A DNA stretch of 64,000 nucleotides from positions 186,001 through 250,000 of the forward strand of contig NZ_SJPS01000003.1 of assembly GCF_007860015.1 (NCBI RefSeq), read 5' to 3'. Origin of the DNA: Bythopirellula polymerisocia. Lineage in GTDB: Bacteria; Planctomycetota; Planctomycetia; Pirellulales; Lacipirellulaceae. A program made the translations under genes and the position numbers. Positions 16,571-26,610 of the stretch are shown piece after piece. How positions within the stretch are numbered: the stretch's first letter is position 1; each line of letters begins with the position of its first letter. The notes below the pieces were generated by a model. It did no database searches. It had not been told where the DNA came from and saw only the letters and a list, made by a program, of their open reading frames with translations.

Positions 16571-19500
16571 CTAATATCCCGACCGGCAGAATACGATCTG
16601 AATAGATCTCTGCGCGGCACGACACTCTCGCCATTCCTTAGCCGATGAGGTAATTGAGGAGCACACAATCGTTCGACTGCATGCACAGATACAACTGTTA
16701 CAGTTTTGCTCTTCCTCGCTATATGATACAAACACTGACCAAGCCTGAGCACAAGTGTCGTGCTGGGCACAGCATGCATCAAGGGCGTTGATTGGGGGCG
16801 GGGAAAACGTCCCATTGGATAAGGTCGTTTGTACAAATCCATCTGCAACTTTACCGCAGTAGAGCCCATAAAAAGGCTTAGACTTGGCAATTTTGAATGG
16901 ATCTACGCCTCGAATGGTATTTGCCCATATTACCTTGAGGAGTCGCGGAGTCGCTTGATTTATTGCCTTGACTGTGGCAAAAATTCTCTTAGCCACAAAC
17001 GCAACCGCCTTTACAATTGATTTTGCCGCGAACACTGTTATCCTGGCAATCGACTTCACGGAAGTCACAGTGTTCTTGACAACAGTCTTCACCACGTTCG
17101 TCACCGCTTTGACGACACTTTGCACAGCTTTTCTAATCCGGCCCTTAGTCCCATCCGGGTCCAAACCAGAGATAGGGTTATTACCCACATACGTATACGC
17201 ATTGCCAAGGCTTTGGCTGTCGGTCCAGGTGCCAATCGTATCGCGTGAGATAAATCGGCCCTGGAGGGCATCCATGTACCGCGTGCGAAAGTAAATCAAT
17301 CCCGTTTCCGAGTCGAGCTGTCGACCGGTGAAAAGGAAAAGGTTGCCGACAGCGCTTGAGCCACCCGGCGTTATCGCGGCACCGACGACGACCGTTTGCT
17401 TGCCAAAAGCGTCGTACATGTATGTCTCGACGATGGTGGCAGCCATAGTCGTTAAGGCGTAGGTCGAGAACTGTGTATTCTGGTGATAGAACAAGCGGCG
17501 ATCGCCGGCTCCTGTAGCGTTGCCGTCGCCATTGAGATTCGTGTCTTGCACGAGGGCCTCGTCGACGTAATTACCGTACACATACTGCTGAGCCAGTGTG
17601 CCGGCCGCATTGCGTACTTCAATCAATCTCGATCCGTCGTAGTGATATGCGGAATAGCCATTGAACACTCCAGAGTTCTGGACCGACTTACTCACACGAC
17701 GACCTGTCGCGTCGTAACTGTATTCTGCGATGATCAGACCGTCAGAATTGCGCGTGACGACTCGTAGGCGATTGAAGGCGTCCCATTGATAAGAATTAGA
17801 CCCGTCGTCGGTCAAATTGCCGTTATCATCGTATAATAGTGCCACGCCATTTCGGCTGGTGATTTCATTGAAGGTCGAGTAATCACGAGTTTCTGCATCA
17901 ACTTGTGACCAGTTACCGACGCCGTCCAACACGAAGTTCTTTTGCAGGGGAGCGACGGCGCCGGGGCTAGGCCGATCAAACATTGTCAGCCGATAAGCCG
18001 AATCATAATTATATACTTCACTGTTGACCGCATCATGCAGCTTAGCTTCACTTAGCTTGTTGTTAGCCCGGTCGTAGGAATGAGTAAACCCTACTATCAG
18101 CGAGTTGTTGCTGCGTAGGTGACGTAACTGGACGGTTCGCCGTAGTCCGTCGTAACCGACATCGGCTGTACCGGCGTTATTCAAGTAGGTCTGGCGCGTG
18201 CCGTTTTGCGGTAGAGCGCGTACCAAAACGCGGCCCACGCCAATGTAGTCGTAATCGACCAGCGGAAGCGCAGCTCCCGAGTCGGCGATCTTATCGATTC
18301 GATCCAAAGTGTCGTAGGTGTAGGTAAGGACTCGCGCATTCGGATAGGTAAGGTCGATCTTCAAATCGTTTGCCCGCCAGCCCGTGGAAACCACCAGGGT
18401 GGACCCGGCGGAGCCGATCCGTTGAGATTCTTCAATCAATCGACTTAGGCTGTCGTAGGAGTAGCGCACCTCTGAATCGTCGGTCAATTGTGTCGGAAAG
18501 TTGTTGTCAGTCGCAAAGACCAGCCTTGACAAGCCGTCATACTCAAAACCCTGCTTGTTCGACCCGGTGACGGCCGGGAAACCGGTACTGGGATTGGACG
18601 GATCACTGACGGGCGCCAGCGGGAAAATTGGATCGGTCACATAAGAGTCGGACTGGCCGCTGCGATAGATTCGCAGGGCCACGGCGCGGTTGAGCGCATC
18701 GTACTTGGTAAAGAATTCGTTGTCATTCTCATCCTCCTTGATCAGCACGTTGTTATCCGGATCGTACCCGTAAACGATGGTCGTCGGTGGCGAGTCATCG
18801 ATTTGATTGGCTAAGGGGGGGAACAGGGCAGCAACCTGGGCCAACCGCGCCGCGGCGTCTGCCAGTTGGGCGTCAATCTTTGATGTGGCAATAAAGGTAG
18901 GGTTGTTGATCGTCGCCGCCGTTGGCGTGACGATTTGACGAGAACCTAAAATCAATGCCTTCGAGAGCGGAGAAAGAGTCGTCAGCCCCTTAGTCTCAGT
19001 GACCTGCCTGTTGAGATTGTCGTACAGATACAGGGTGACGTTCCCCTGATCATCGATCCGCGAGGAGACGAGCGAATTCTTGTCGTATGTCGTCCCGATG
19101 CGGATCATCCCGTCACCGCCGCCGTGCGTCAAATCTCGCACAGGCAAGAACGAGTCCGGCGAGCCGGCCTTGTTCTTGATGCCTTCGGTGGAAGCGCCAA
19201 TCGATACGCCATCTCCATCGCCCGAAACCGTCAAGACGATTTCTTCACGAATTCGGCGATTGAAGCCATCATAGGTGTAGACCGTGACGTTTCCAAAGCT
19301 GTTGATATCGTTCACTGTCAGGGCGCCATTGGCAAACGCGCGACGGACAATTTGCTCTCCTTGCATCGGTCCCTGAGCGTCGGCCATCGCCACGAGGTTG
19401 CTCCGCGAATCATAGCGATAATTTGCGGCCTGGCCGATATTGTCGACCTGTCGCTCTTTACGGTTGAGGCTGTCATAAAAACTGGTGGTGAGAAACACTT

Positions 19501-22500
19501 CACTCGCAACGCCGGCAACTTGCGAGACGTCCGTTTCGCGTGTCTCGATGAGATTGCTGTTGTCGTCATAGGCATATTCAATCGTGTTTCCCGCAGCGTC
19601 AAGCATCTTAATGACGCGCCCCGCGCCATCGTAAAGAGTGCGAGTGGCGTCGCCATCATCTTCGACGGCGAAGGTCTGGCGGGAGTTACGATCGTATTCA
19701 TACCGTGTGCTCACCCGGCCCAGAATGGCGACTGCGCCAATTCCGGGGATAAGCTGATTGTCGTTCGGGGTAAGATTACCTTTACCCAAGTCAATTGCTC
19801 CGTCGTCGACGTTCGGCGCCCGTTGGGTAGAAGTCGTATTCACGAACAGCACATCGTCTGTTTGAATCTCCCGGCCTAACTCATCGTACAGGTACTCGGT
19901 TGCCGCAAGCAAGTTGGCATTCACTAGATTTCCAATTTGAACCACACCGTTGGCGGATACCTGAATCTTTAAGAGGTCTGGCCCGTCACTTGTAGGACTA
20001 ACGCCGCCGACTGGTCCAAACTGCAACGAGCGAACGACGTTTCCGGCCGGGTCGTATTGGAAAACTGTCTGGTTGCCAACGCTGTCGACCGCGGAGGTCC
20101 GCCGGTCAAATCCGTCGTAGATGAAACGAGTCCGATCACCGGGGCCGTCGAAATCGGAATTGTTGGCGGTCGAGCGGTCGGTGTCATCGGAGTCGACCAT
20201 TTCGATGACATTGCGATTGCCGTCGTAACGGAAAGTGGTGCATTGACAGAGGATGCCGCCGCGCACGTCATAGGCGACCGGATCACCAGCCGCCAGCAGA
20301 GCCAGGGTCGGCGGAACGGCGTCGCCGCGCTGCGTTCGAAACAGCAGATCTCGTTCGTCGAAGATGGATGAGTTCGCGTTGCCTTCAGGGCTAATAATCA
20401 GTACGCGGTTTTCATTTCGATCGTACCGATATCGGGTGACCAACTCCTTGCCGACTGAAACCTCAGTACTCATTTCAAGTTGGTTGTTGAGAATATCGTA
20501 TCGGAATCGAGTGTCAACAAAGGATACGGCTGGGAGTATGGTTCCGGAGAACCCTACAAAACTAGAGAAGATCGCAAAATCTGCCGCTTGGACGGTGTTA
20601 TCACCGTTGAAGTCCCCATCCGCCCAGCCCACACCGGATCGACCGAAGTTAGCGAAAAGTATGTTTTGATCAGTTGTATTGACGGAGCCATCCAGATTTG
20701 CGTCGCCATACTGTGTGCCCAACACATTTCTTACCAAGAAGTCGATATCGAGTTGATTAATCACGCCGTCGACATTCAAGTCCGTGACCGAGTTCGGTGC
20801 GCTTCCCAAGGCGTCGAAAAACAAATCGATGTCGGAGGCGTTGACGACGCCGTTGCCATTGATGTCTCCCTGCACGCCCACGTTACTGGTATTTCCACGG
20901 TCTTCAATTTGCCGACGCACCAGGTTGTCGTTGAAATCGTAGAAATACCGCTCCACGTAGCGGAAATCGGTGAGCGGTCTCGGCTCACTCGGGTCGGGCA
21001 CAAGGAGGTTGTGCGCAGCGGCACGCGTCATCTGCACAACCTGATTCAACTCGTTGACGACGTAGTCGGTGGCGACCCCTCGACCGTCGGTGGATCTCGT
21101 CACATTGCCAACCCGATCGTACAGCAAGTTTGTGCGGAGGTTTGTCGGCGTGGGGTTCGTTCCCGAGTTGCGTCCTGCCGTAGCGATAGTGTCGCCCCTG
21201 GCTTGCTTCAGATAGCCCCCCGTGAGCGCGTTTCCGGCGGGGTTATCAATGACGCCATCGCCGTTGGGGTCACGCTCCGGATGGTACTCAATGAGTGTCT
21301 GATTGCCTTCTGGGTCGGTTTGCGAGATAAGCTGCCCAAAGTCGTTGAAGGCGTAGATCTCAGAGATTGTTTGGGTAGCAGTCCCTTCGACGGCACCCTG
21401 GAGCGATCCTGGCAGAAACGTGGGGTTGGGAAAGATTCGCTTCAGCAGGTTCCCTGCGATCTGGTCGGTTCGTTCATCGCCATTGACGTCACCAAGCCCC
21501 ATCTGAATTCCAGCATTGGTCAGGAGGGCTTGGACCTGAAGCGTCGAGATACCCATTTTGGCAGCGAGGCCGGCGTAGTTCGTCCCTTCTTGGAAGTCAT
21601 AGATGTACGCAGTTGTGTACCGCGCCGACGAAGTCGCGCCGCCATTTTGTGGGACGTAAGCTGGATCCAGGCCCCGCGCTTCGACCATCGTACTCACCTG
21701 ATTGTAAATAGGCTCATACTTATACGATTCGACGATCTTCGCCTGGTCGCCGCCACGGGTGATATCGGCTAGCGAAGTCGTTTCGATTACGTTGCCTTGC
21801 TGAAAGCGCGCACCGTTCGCGTCGTACTTGCGTTGCTGAATGTTGCCTTCCTGAAACTTAGCAACTTGCCACTGCTCGTCCTGGTTGTAGCTAAAAGTCG
21901 TCTCGTAGACGGCGGGGTCCGCCGTGTGGATGCCTCGGTTCGTGAACTCTCGGATCGCGAGGAAATTCCCCAGGCGGTTGAAGTCGTATTTGGTCAAATT
22001 GCCGTTTCGATCAGTCACCGTCGTCCGCAGTTCTGCGGCTCCGAGGTCTTCATAGGACGCCCAATTGGCGCCGTAATTCGACTTCCAGATCGCCAAATCG
22101 CTTCCGTTGACGATTCCATTGAAATCGGCGTCACCGTTGGCTCGCGTCGCTCCCGTCGTGCCGAACCCACGCTGCCACGCTAAGAAGTCTGATCCGTCGA
22201 CGTCCCGGTCGCCATCGAAGTCGCCTGCAGGGCCACGACCAATATCCACAAAGTTTTCGTAATTGTAGGTGATCGTGCCGCCTGCCGGCACGGTCGAAGT
22301 ATTGGTACCACCGTAGACAATGCTCAGCACACGATCAAAATTGGCGAGAGTCGACGACGATGCAGTGCTGGTTTGGTAGTTCACAGTCACTAGAGGGGGG
22401 CCACCGACGGCAACTTCGTTGGGCGCGGTAATCGTAAGCAGGTTGTGGTTCAGCCGACCATGCACAAATCCCGTTGAGTAGTTGTAGTTGGTCTTCTTTC

Positions 22501-23746
22501 CATTTATGAAATCATTGCCGTTTGGCGTGTTGAGGACTTTGGGCGAAGTAACGCTGCGCAAATCGCTGTTGGCGTCATACGTAAAGGTGACAGACCTATT
22601 CGCGAAATCTTTGACTTCCGTGATTCGGTTGTTCGCGTCGTAGAAGTAGTCGATGTTTCGGCCCATGTTGTCCACGACCCGCTGTAGCCGATTGGAGCCG
22701 TCGTATTGGTACGAGAGTGTGTCGCCGTTACGGTCGACCTGACTTGTCATGCGAGCGAGGCCATTTATAAGTGCCGCCGCGTAATTGACTACATGTCCGT
22801 CTTCTGCGCGTTCGCTCCACGTGCCGTCCAGGTTGTTAACGAGCCGCGTAAAGAACCCTGCGGGGGCGTCGAAGCCGCTGCCGTTTTTCAGGTAGAGATC
22901 AGCGCGGCCCAGGCCGTCCATCCGCACCACGTCGCCAATCTTTGCGCTTGAAAAGGTCAGTCGGGTGAACGTGAGATTCAAAGCATGGACGACGACAAGG
23001 CGCCGGTTGTCGGAGAAGTCCCAATTTTGACCCAAGGGGCCGTTGAACGTGATGCCGCTTCGGTAGGTTCGGGTGAATTCCCAATCGAGCCCTCGACCAG
23101 GAATCACCAAATCGGTGGCCTTTTCTGTGAATTCGCCATTATGCAAGTTGACGTGGCCTCCTGTATCTTGGGAGATCCCAAATCCGTCGGGGGGCGGCAC
23201 GTTTGGCTCAATCTTCTGATTGAAAACCGGTGTCAGATTGAACAGTGAAGTGATCAGCTCATCATTCAAGATGGTCACCACGGCCTGGCTGTCGTCGATC
23301 GTCAGACCATTTGGCTGCGAGAGAGTGACGAAGAATCGTTCATCCCCCTCCAAGATTGCATCGCCGTTGACCGTGACGAAGATTGTCTGCACTAACGGGG
23401 AAGCTGGTGTAAAGTTCAAGACCAATCCGGCAATGGGAGTATAGTCGCCCCCTGCAGCAGTCGCGGTTCCATCGGAGGTGTCGATTCGCACGCTTGCACC
23501 CGACGCCGGCGCAGCGCTCAATTGGATCGTGAGCTGTGCCTGGACTGTGGAGTTCGTCTCTAGTAGGGTCACGTCATGGATAGAAATGCCCGGCACAGAC
23601 GATAGGAGAAGCCTCTCCTCAAGGCTTTCCATCGAGAGGCGCCGCCCGAAAGGCAATTCCCGCATATTGATGCGTCGATTTTTTTTCGACCGACGACTCT
23701 CTTGCGCAGCCTTGCGATTACCCCAACGATGACGCGACTGAAGCAT
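16571..23746 (-). CDS. RHS/YD-repeat surface protein with phospholipase-A2-like tip
   Basis: A protein of about 2,391 residues from the ATG at 23746 (GGGGGA five bases upstream); the frame is open back to 23866. Order: basic N-terminus with MESLEERLLLSS (39-50), the planctomycete surface-protein signature; Calx-beta domain (about 52-160); an RHS entry domain (VNLHNGEFTEKATDLVIPGR); dozens of YD repeats; dockerin-like EF-hand inserts at about 504-562 and 957-1069; and the RHS core (FTGRQLDSETGLIYFRTRYM) ending LDPDG at 2196-2199. The 192-residue tip has a Lys/Val/Ala-rich helical stretch, then FYGLYCG (2292-2298) and DACCAQHDTCA (2323-2333), the Ca-loop and His-Asp signature of phospholipase A2, in a Cys-rich context. 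It is probably a secreted polymorphic-toxin-like lipase. No obvious immunity gene follows. Confidence 0.88.
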   Translation of the reverse strand: MLQSRHRWGNRKAAQESRRSKKNRRINMRELPFGRRLSMESLEERLLLSSVPGISIHDVTLLETNSTVQAQLTIQLSAAPASGASVRIDTSDGTATAAGGDYTPIAGLVLNFTPASPLVQTIFVTVNGDAILEGDERFFVTLSQPNGLTIDDSQAVVTILNDELITSLFNLTPVFNQKIEPNVPPPDGFGISQDTGGHVNLHNGEFTEKATDLVIPGRGLDWEFTRTYRSGITFNGPLGQNWDFSDNRRLVVVHALNLTFTRLTFSSAKIGDVVRMDGLGRADLYLKNGSGFDAPAGFFTRLVNNLDGTWSERAEDGHVVNYAAALINGLARMTSQVDRNGDTLSYQYDGSNRLQRVVDNMGRNIDYFYDANNRITEVKDFANRSVTFTYDANSDLRSVTSPKVLNTPNGNDFINGKKTNYNYSTGFVHGRLNHNLLTITAPNEVAVGGPPLVTVNYQTSTASSSTLANFDRVLSIVYGGTNTSTVPAGGTITYNYENFVDIGRGPAGDFDGDRDVDGSDFLAWQRGFGTTGATRANGDADFNGIVNGSDLAIWKSNYGANWASYEDLGAAELRTTVTDRNGNLTKYDFNRLGNFLAIREFTNRGIHTADPAVYETTFSYNQDEQWQVAKFQEGNIQQRKYDANGARFQQGNVIETTSLADITRGGDQAKIVESYKYEPIYNQVSTMVEARGLDPAYVPQNGGATSSARYTTAYIYDFQEGTNYAGLAAKMGISTLQVQALLTNAGIQMGLGDVNGDERTDQIAGNLLKRIFPNPTFLPGSLQGAVEGTATQTISEIYAFNDFGQLISQTDPEGNQTLIEYHPERDPNGDGVIDNPAGNALTGGYLKQARGDTIATAGRNSGTNPTPTNLRTNLLYDRVGNVTRSTDGRGVATDYVVNELNQVVQMTRAAAHNLLVPDPSEPRPLTDFRYVERYFYDFNDNLVRRQIEDRGNTSNVGVQGDINGNGVVNASDIDLFFDALGSAPNSVTDLNVDGVINQLDIDFLVRNVLGTQYGDANLDGSVNTTDQNILFANFGRSGVGWADGDFNGDNTVQAADFAIFSSFVGFSGTILPAVSFVDTRFRYDILNNQLEMSTEVSVGKELVTRYRYDRNENRVLIISPEGNANSSIFDERDLLFRTQRGDAVPPTLALLAAGDPVAYDVRGGILCQCTTFRYDGNRNVIEMVDSDDTDRSTANNSDFDGPGDRTRFIYDGFDRRTSAVDSVGNQTVFQYDPAGNVVRSLQFGPVGGVSPTSDGPDLLKIQVSANGVVQIGNLVNANLLAATEYLYDELGREIQTDDVLFVNTTSTQRAPNVDDGAIDLGKGNLTPNDNQLIPGIGAVAILGRVSTRYEYDRNSRQTFAVEDDGDATRTLYDGAGRVIKMLDAAGNTIEYAYDDNSNLIETRETDVSQVAGVASEVFLTTSFYDSLNRKERQVDNIGQAANYRYDSRSNLVAMADAQGPMQGEQIVRRAFANGALTVNDINSFGNVTVYTYDGFNRRIREEIVLTVSGDGDGVSIGASTEGIKNKAGSPDSFLPVRDLTHGGGDGMIRIGTTYDKNSLVSSRIDDQGNVTLYLYDNLNRQVTETKGLTTLSPLSKALILGSRQIVTPTAATINNPTFIATSKIDAQLADAAARLAQVAALFPPLANQIDDSPPTTIVYGYDPDNNVLIKEDENDNEFFTKYDALNRAVALRIYRSGQSDSYVTDPIFPLAPVSDPSNPSTGFPAVTGSNKQGFEYDGLSRLVFATDNNFPTQLTDDSEVRYSYDSLSRLIEESQRIGSAGSTLVVSTGWRANDLKIDLTYPNARVLTYTYDTLDRIDKIADSGAALPLVDYDYIGVGRVLVRALPQNGTRQTYLNNAGTADVGYDGLRRTVQLRHLRSNNSLIVGFTHSYDRANNKLSEAKLHDAVNSEVYNYDSAYRLTMFDRPSPGAVAPLQKNFVLDGVGNWSQVDAETRDYSTFNEITSRNGVALLYDDNGNLTDDGSNSYQWDAFNRLRVVTRNSDGLIIAEYSYDATGRRVSKSVQNSGVFNGYSAYHYDGSRLIEVRNAAGTLAQQYVYGNYVDEALVQDTNLNGDGNATGAGDRRLFYHQNTQFSTYALTTMAATIVETYMYDAFGKQTVVVGAAITPGGSSAVGNLFLFTGRQLDSETGLIYFRTRYMDALQGRFISRDTIGTWTDSQSLGNAYTYVGNNPISGLDPDGTKGRIRKAVQSVVKAVTNVVKTVVKNTVTSVKSIARITVFAAKSIVKAVAFVAKRIFATVKAINQATPRLLKVIWANTIRGVDPFKIAKSKPFYGLYCGKVADGFVQTTLSNGTFSPPPINALDACCAQHDTCAQAWSVFVSYSEEEQNCNSCICACSRTIVCSSITSSAKEWRECRAAQRSIQIVFCRSGY

Positions 23747-24345
23747 AATATCCCCCAAAGCACAGAGGCCAATCCTACATTTGCAGCATTGTATTGCGCG
23801 GCAAGAAAAGAGAGTCGCGCTGTATTGACGAGGCCAATACCGTCGAAGCTTGCATTCCATTGACAACGGAGTCGTTTGCAGTGGCTTCCAACTTTAAAAC
23901 GCAGGAGCTAGAGGCGGATTAGGTTCGCGACAATCATTTTGATAGTGGTGCCAGCTAGTTGTCAAGTACCATTTCTAAAATAATGCGGCGGAGCTTGGAA
24001 AGTGACATGCGGTTCCAGACAACATTTGCGAACTTGGCTATCACTACCGACCAACTTCAGGCCGGTCAGGCACACGAACGCAGTTTTGGCGTTCAGCCCC
24101 AGGCTCGAAAGAAGGCCTTAGAAATTCCATCAATTCTTTGACTCCTTAAGGCGTTAAGCACGCTGAAAAATGGCCGTATTTCGTTAAGAGCGTGGCTGAC
24201 AAAGCTCTGGAGCTACCTTCATCGGTCTCCTTCAACTACGGAAAACTCACCTGAGCGATACTCGCACCTATCGAATCGTCCTGAACGTGCAACCGTTGAT
24301 TTCCTGCGCTCTATGGTGAAACACTCCTTTTGAATTTTGTGTAGT
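23747..24345. other. Intergenic region upstream of the RHS gene
   Basis: This is about 600 bases between the RHS start and repeat copy B. No gene with a ribosome-binding site or known motif is visible on either strand. Confidence 0.4.
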
Positions 24346-24354
24346 GCCTTCGTG

Positions 24355-24500
24355 CTAGAGGGTGGACCATTCTCAGTGGCTTAGCTCTCAGTCTAACATG
24401 CAGCGGTGTGGTTTCGGCGAGGACACCGCTTGCAGTTCGCCGGATCCCTTAGCCGCTGAAACTGATGCAACCGCCTTGAGTTGTCGACTACTTGAAGTCG
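24355..24500 (-). repeat. Degenerate dispersed repeat, copy B (partial)
   Basis: This segment aligns with 35608-35760 of copy C. Shared words include GGACCA at the edge, TTTCGGCG, GACACC and GCAGTTCGCCG. On the minus strand it reads VASVSAAKGSGELQAVSSPK against copy C VASTAVA-stop-VYGELLEVSPPK, so the two share a frame. Only the distal half of the repeat is present. Confidence 0.6.
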
Positions 24501-24645
24501 TATCGGTCTGGTCGACCGAAGCAAGTTGGTCAGTGTGTGATCGAAGCCGTCGCGTCTCCTCGATGGCTCCCAATCCATTGTGCAAGGTGACGAGCACATC
24601 CGATTGGCACAAGGCAGAGTACGTGCCGGGCTCAAGCTCCGGTGT

Positions 24646-24858
24646 CTAGCGTTGCCTGACAGCTTCGCTTGACCTCACAAGAGGGTAGCGAAGCAACATG
24701 GATAGAATCGTGGCTCCGGGCAGCAGCATCCCTGTCGTTGGCTCCGGTACGGTCGCCGAATTGGCGGCGAGCGGTGATCTGGCAAAGTGGCAAGCGCAGT
24801 ACTGAAGAAGTGTGCCACTCGCTACAGCCACTCCGGTGCCGGCGGGGGTGGTACTCAT
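24646..24858 (-). pseudogene. Fragment of a dockerin/PEP-CTERM protein
   Basis: Seventy codons on the minus strand end in SPLAANSATVPEPTTGMLLP, a hydrophobic stretch and a basic RYPLVRSSEAVRQR tail, which is a PEP-CTERM sorting signal. The preceding GTLLQYCACHFARSPLAAN matches, with changes, the dockerin tail DLALWQ..YG..LAA of the complete genes at 27-35 kb. It lacks a signal peptide and body, so it is a decayed gene end. Confidence 0.6.
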
Positions 24859-25340
24859 ACTTGCTGCAGTGTTTATAGCAAGTAGTCGCAGATTATAGTT
24901 GAATCAGGAGTTCTTGAGACATTTTGCGGGGTTCATGGGTGAAATTCATTGACATGCATCCATTGCTGCTTGATAATGCAGTCACTCATGGCCTCCTCCG
25001 TGCGTGCAGCGATTCTGTTGATCGCTTGCCGAAGGGCTGGGTGAGTTGAGGGCAATTTTCGTTCGATCGCGGCGAAATTTCACGCGTCACTCTGCGTATA
25101 TGGGACGGCCCACCCATCTGCTTTCAATTGCGTGCTCCTAACTGTGCGTTTCTGAAGTTACAGGTCCAGGGATTGGTCTTGGCACGCAACGGCTGCGCGT
25201 ATTGGCGGCCCGTAGCATGAGAATTCCCTCGCGCTGCGAAACTCCGCCACTGGGCTCTCTGCATGGTTTCCGTTTCGACTACTCAACTCACAAGTTCCAA
25301 ATTTGCTCCCTTGAGAGACATCACCCTAGAAAGAATTGTT
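24859..25340. other. Intergenic region before the PEP-CTERM run
   Basis: About 480 bases with no supported gene. The sequence immediately upstream of 25341 is the leader of the HAF-repeat gene. Confidence 0.35.
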
Positions 25341-26528
25341 ATGCAAACCATTTTGTGTCGGATTGTATGTTGGTGCTCCGTGGTCGGTTTGATCTCAGCA
25401 GTTCATGCTGCAGAAATCACGCCCATCGCTTCTCTTGGCTTGGGAGTAAGCGGCAACGGTGCGATTGTAGTTGGAGCCGCGGAAGGAGTGGGCGGCGATG
25501 CCGGCTATATTCTGGTGTCTCGCTGGACCTCTGTTGGCGGAGTCCAGACGCTCGGCCGGGGATCGGCGTACGACATTAGCCAAGACGGCACGACCCTGGT
25601 GGGAGAGCGACAAGTAGGGGATGCATCGCGACCATTTCGCTGGACAGCAGAACAAGGCTTCACGGACCTCGGCATTCTGTCGGGTGGGAATGGCTTTGCC
25701 AACGCCATCGATGTGAGCAGTAATGGTGACGTCGTCGTCGGACTTGCCAGCCAGGCAACCGGCTTTCGAGGGTTCCGCTGGACGCCGCAGTCTGGAATGA
25801 CCGCACTTGGTGATTTGCCAGGCGGATTTGACTACAGCCAAGCCAATAGTATCAGCGCCGACGGACAAATCACCGTTGGCGTCAGCACCGGCTCCTCGGG
25901 CGACCGCGCAGTCCGATGGATCGGAGCGAACACCACTCCCTTAGACATGGGACTCCCGCCAGGCCTCACGGGATTCACGGAAGCCAAAGGTGTGAGCGGC
26001 AACGGCGAAGTCATCGTTGGCGTCTGGGGCGACGGAATATTTACTAACGAGGCATTCCGCTGGACTCTTCTGGGCGGTTATGAGTTACTTGACGACTTAC
26101 CAGGAGGACTTCTCGACAGCGTAGCAACCCAAACCAACTTCGATGGCTCGGTCATCGTGGGGACGGGAAACCCTGGCGACGCTGTTCCCGATGAGGCGTT
26201 CTATTGGACCGAGTCGACCGGCATGAGGTCGCTCCGCGAAGTTCTGCTGGATGCCGGTGCAGATCTCTCGGCGTGGCGAACTCTCGACACACCCACCTCC
26301 CTCAGTGATGACGGCAGAGTGATTGTTGGAACAGGCACACTGATCGACGGCACGGTGGCCGGATTCCGCGTTTGCATTAGTGTACCTGAACCAACCGGTC
26401 TCGCGCTGCTGCTTGTTGGAAGCATCCTTGCATTTAGCAAGTATCGCCCTGGCAATCTCGCGCAACGCGAGAATTGTAGGCGTCAATCGCGATTTGTGGA
26501 TTCGGTCCAGTTATCGCCGCTGTTGTAA
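25341..26528 (+). CDS. HAF-repeat PEP-CTERM exported protein
   Basis: About 395 residues. The ATG at 25341 gives a clean signal peptide (MQTILCRIVCWCSVVGLISA, cleavage near VHA-AE); the frame is open from 25263. The body is six or more approximately 55-residue repeats of the extracellular HAF type (FRWTAEQGFTDLGILSGG, NAIDVSSNGDVVVG, FRWTPQSGMTALGDLPGG). The C-terminus has SVPEPTGLALLLVGSILAF and a basic tail, the PEP-CTERM signal that an exosortase would process, but it carries about 20 extra residues after the usual end. Function unknown; surface or matrix location inferred. Confidence 0.8.
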   Translation: MQTILCRIVCWCSVVGLISAVHAAEITPIASLGLGVSGNGAIVVGAAEGVGGDAGYILVSRWTSVGGVQTLGRGSAYDISQDGTTLVGERQVGDASRPFRWTAEQGFTDLGILSGGNGFANAIDVSSNGDVVVGLASQATGFRGFRWTPQSGMTALGDLPGGFDYSQANSISADGQITVGVSTGSSGDRAVRWIGANTTPLDMGLPPGLTGFTEAKGVSGNGEVIVGVWGDGIFTNEAFRWTLLGGYELLDDLPGGLLDSVATQTNFDGSVIVGTGNPGDAVPDEAFYWTESTGMRSLREVLLDAGADLSAWRTLDTPTSLSDDGRVIVGTGTLIDGTVAGFRVCISVPEPTGLALLLVGSILAFSKYRPGNLAQRENCRRQSRFVDSVQLSPLL

Positions 26529-26610
26529 GCTGTTGCAATTTTTCAGCCCGGCGAAAGTGAATGTTAGTAGTCCAAGGGCATCATCCCTCACTTTTGTGGA
26601 AGGAAGTTCA

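Noticed and set aside
20480..21772. Long plus-strand open frame opposite the RHS gene
   Set aside because: It is antisense to strongly coding YD repeats with clear RHS motifs; its residue composition is that of a shadow frame.
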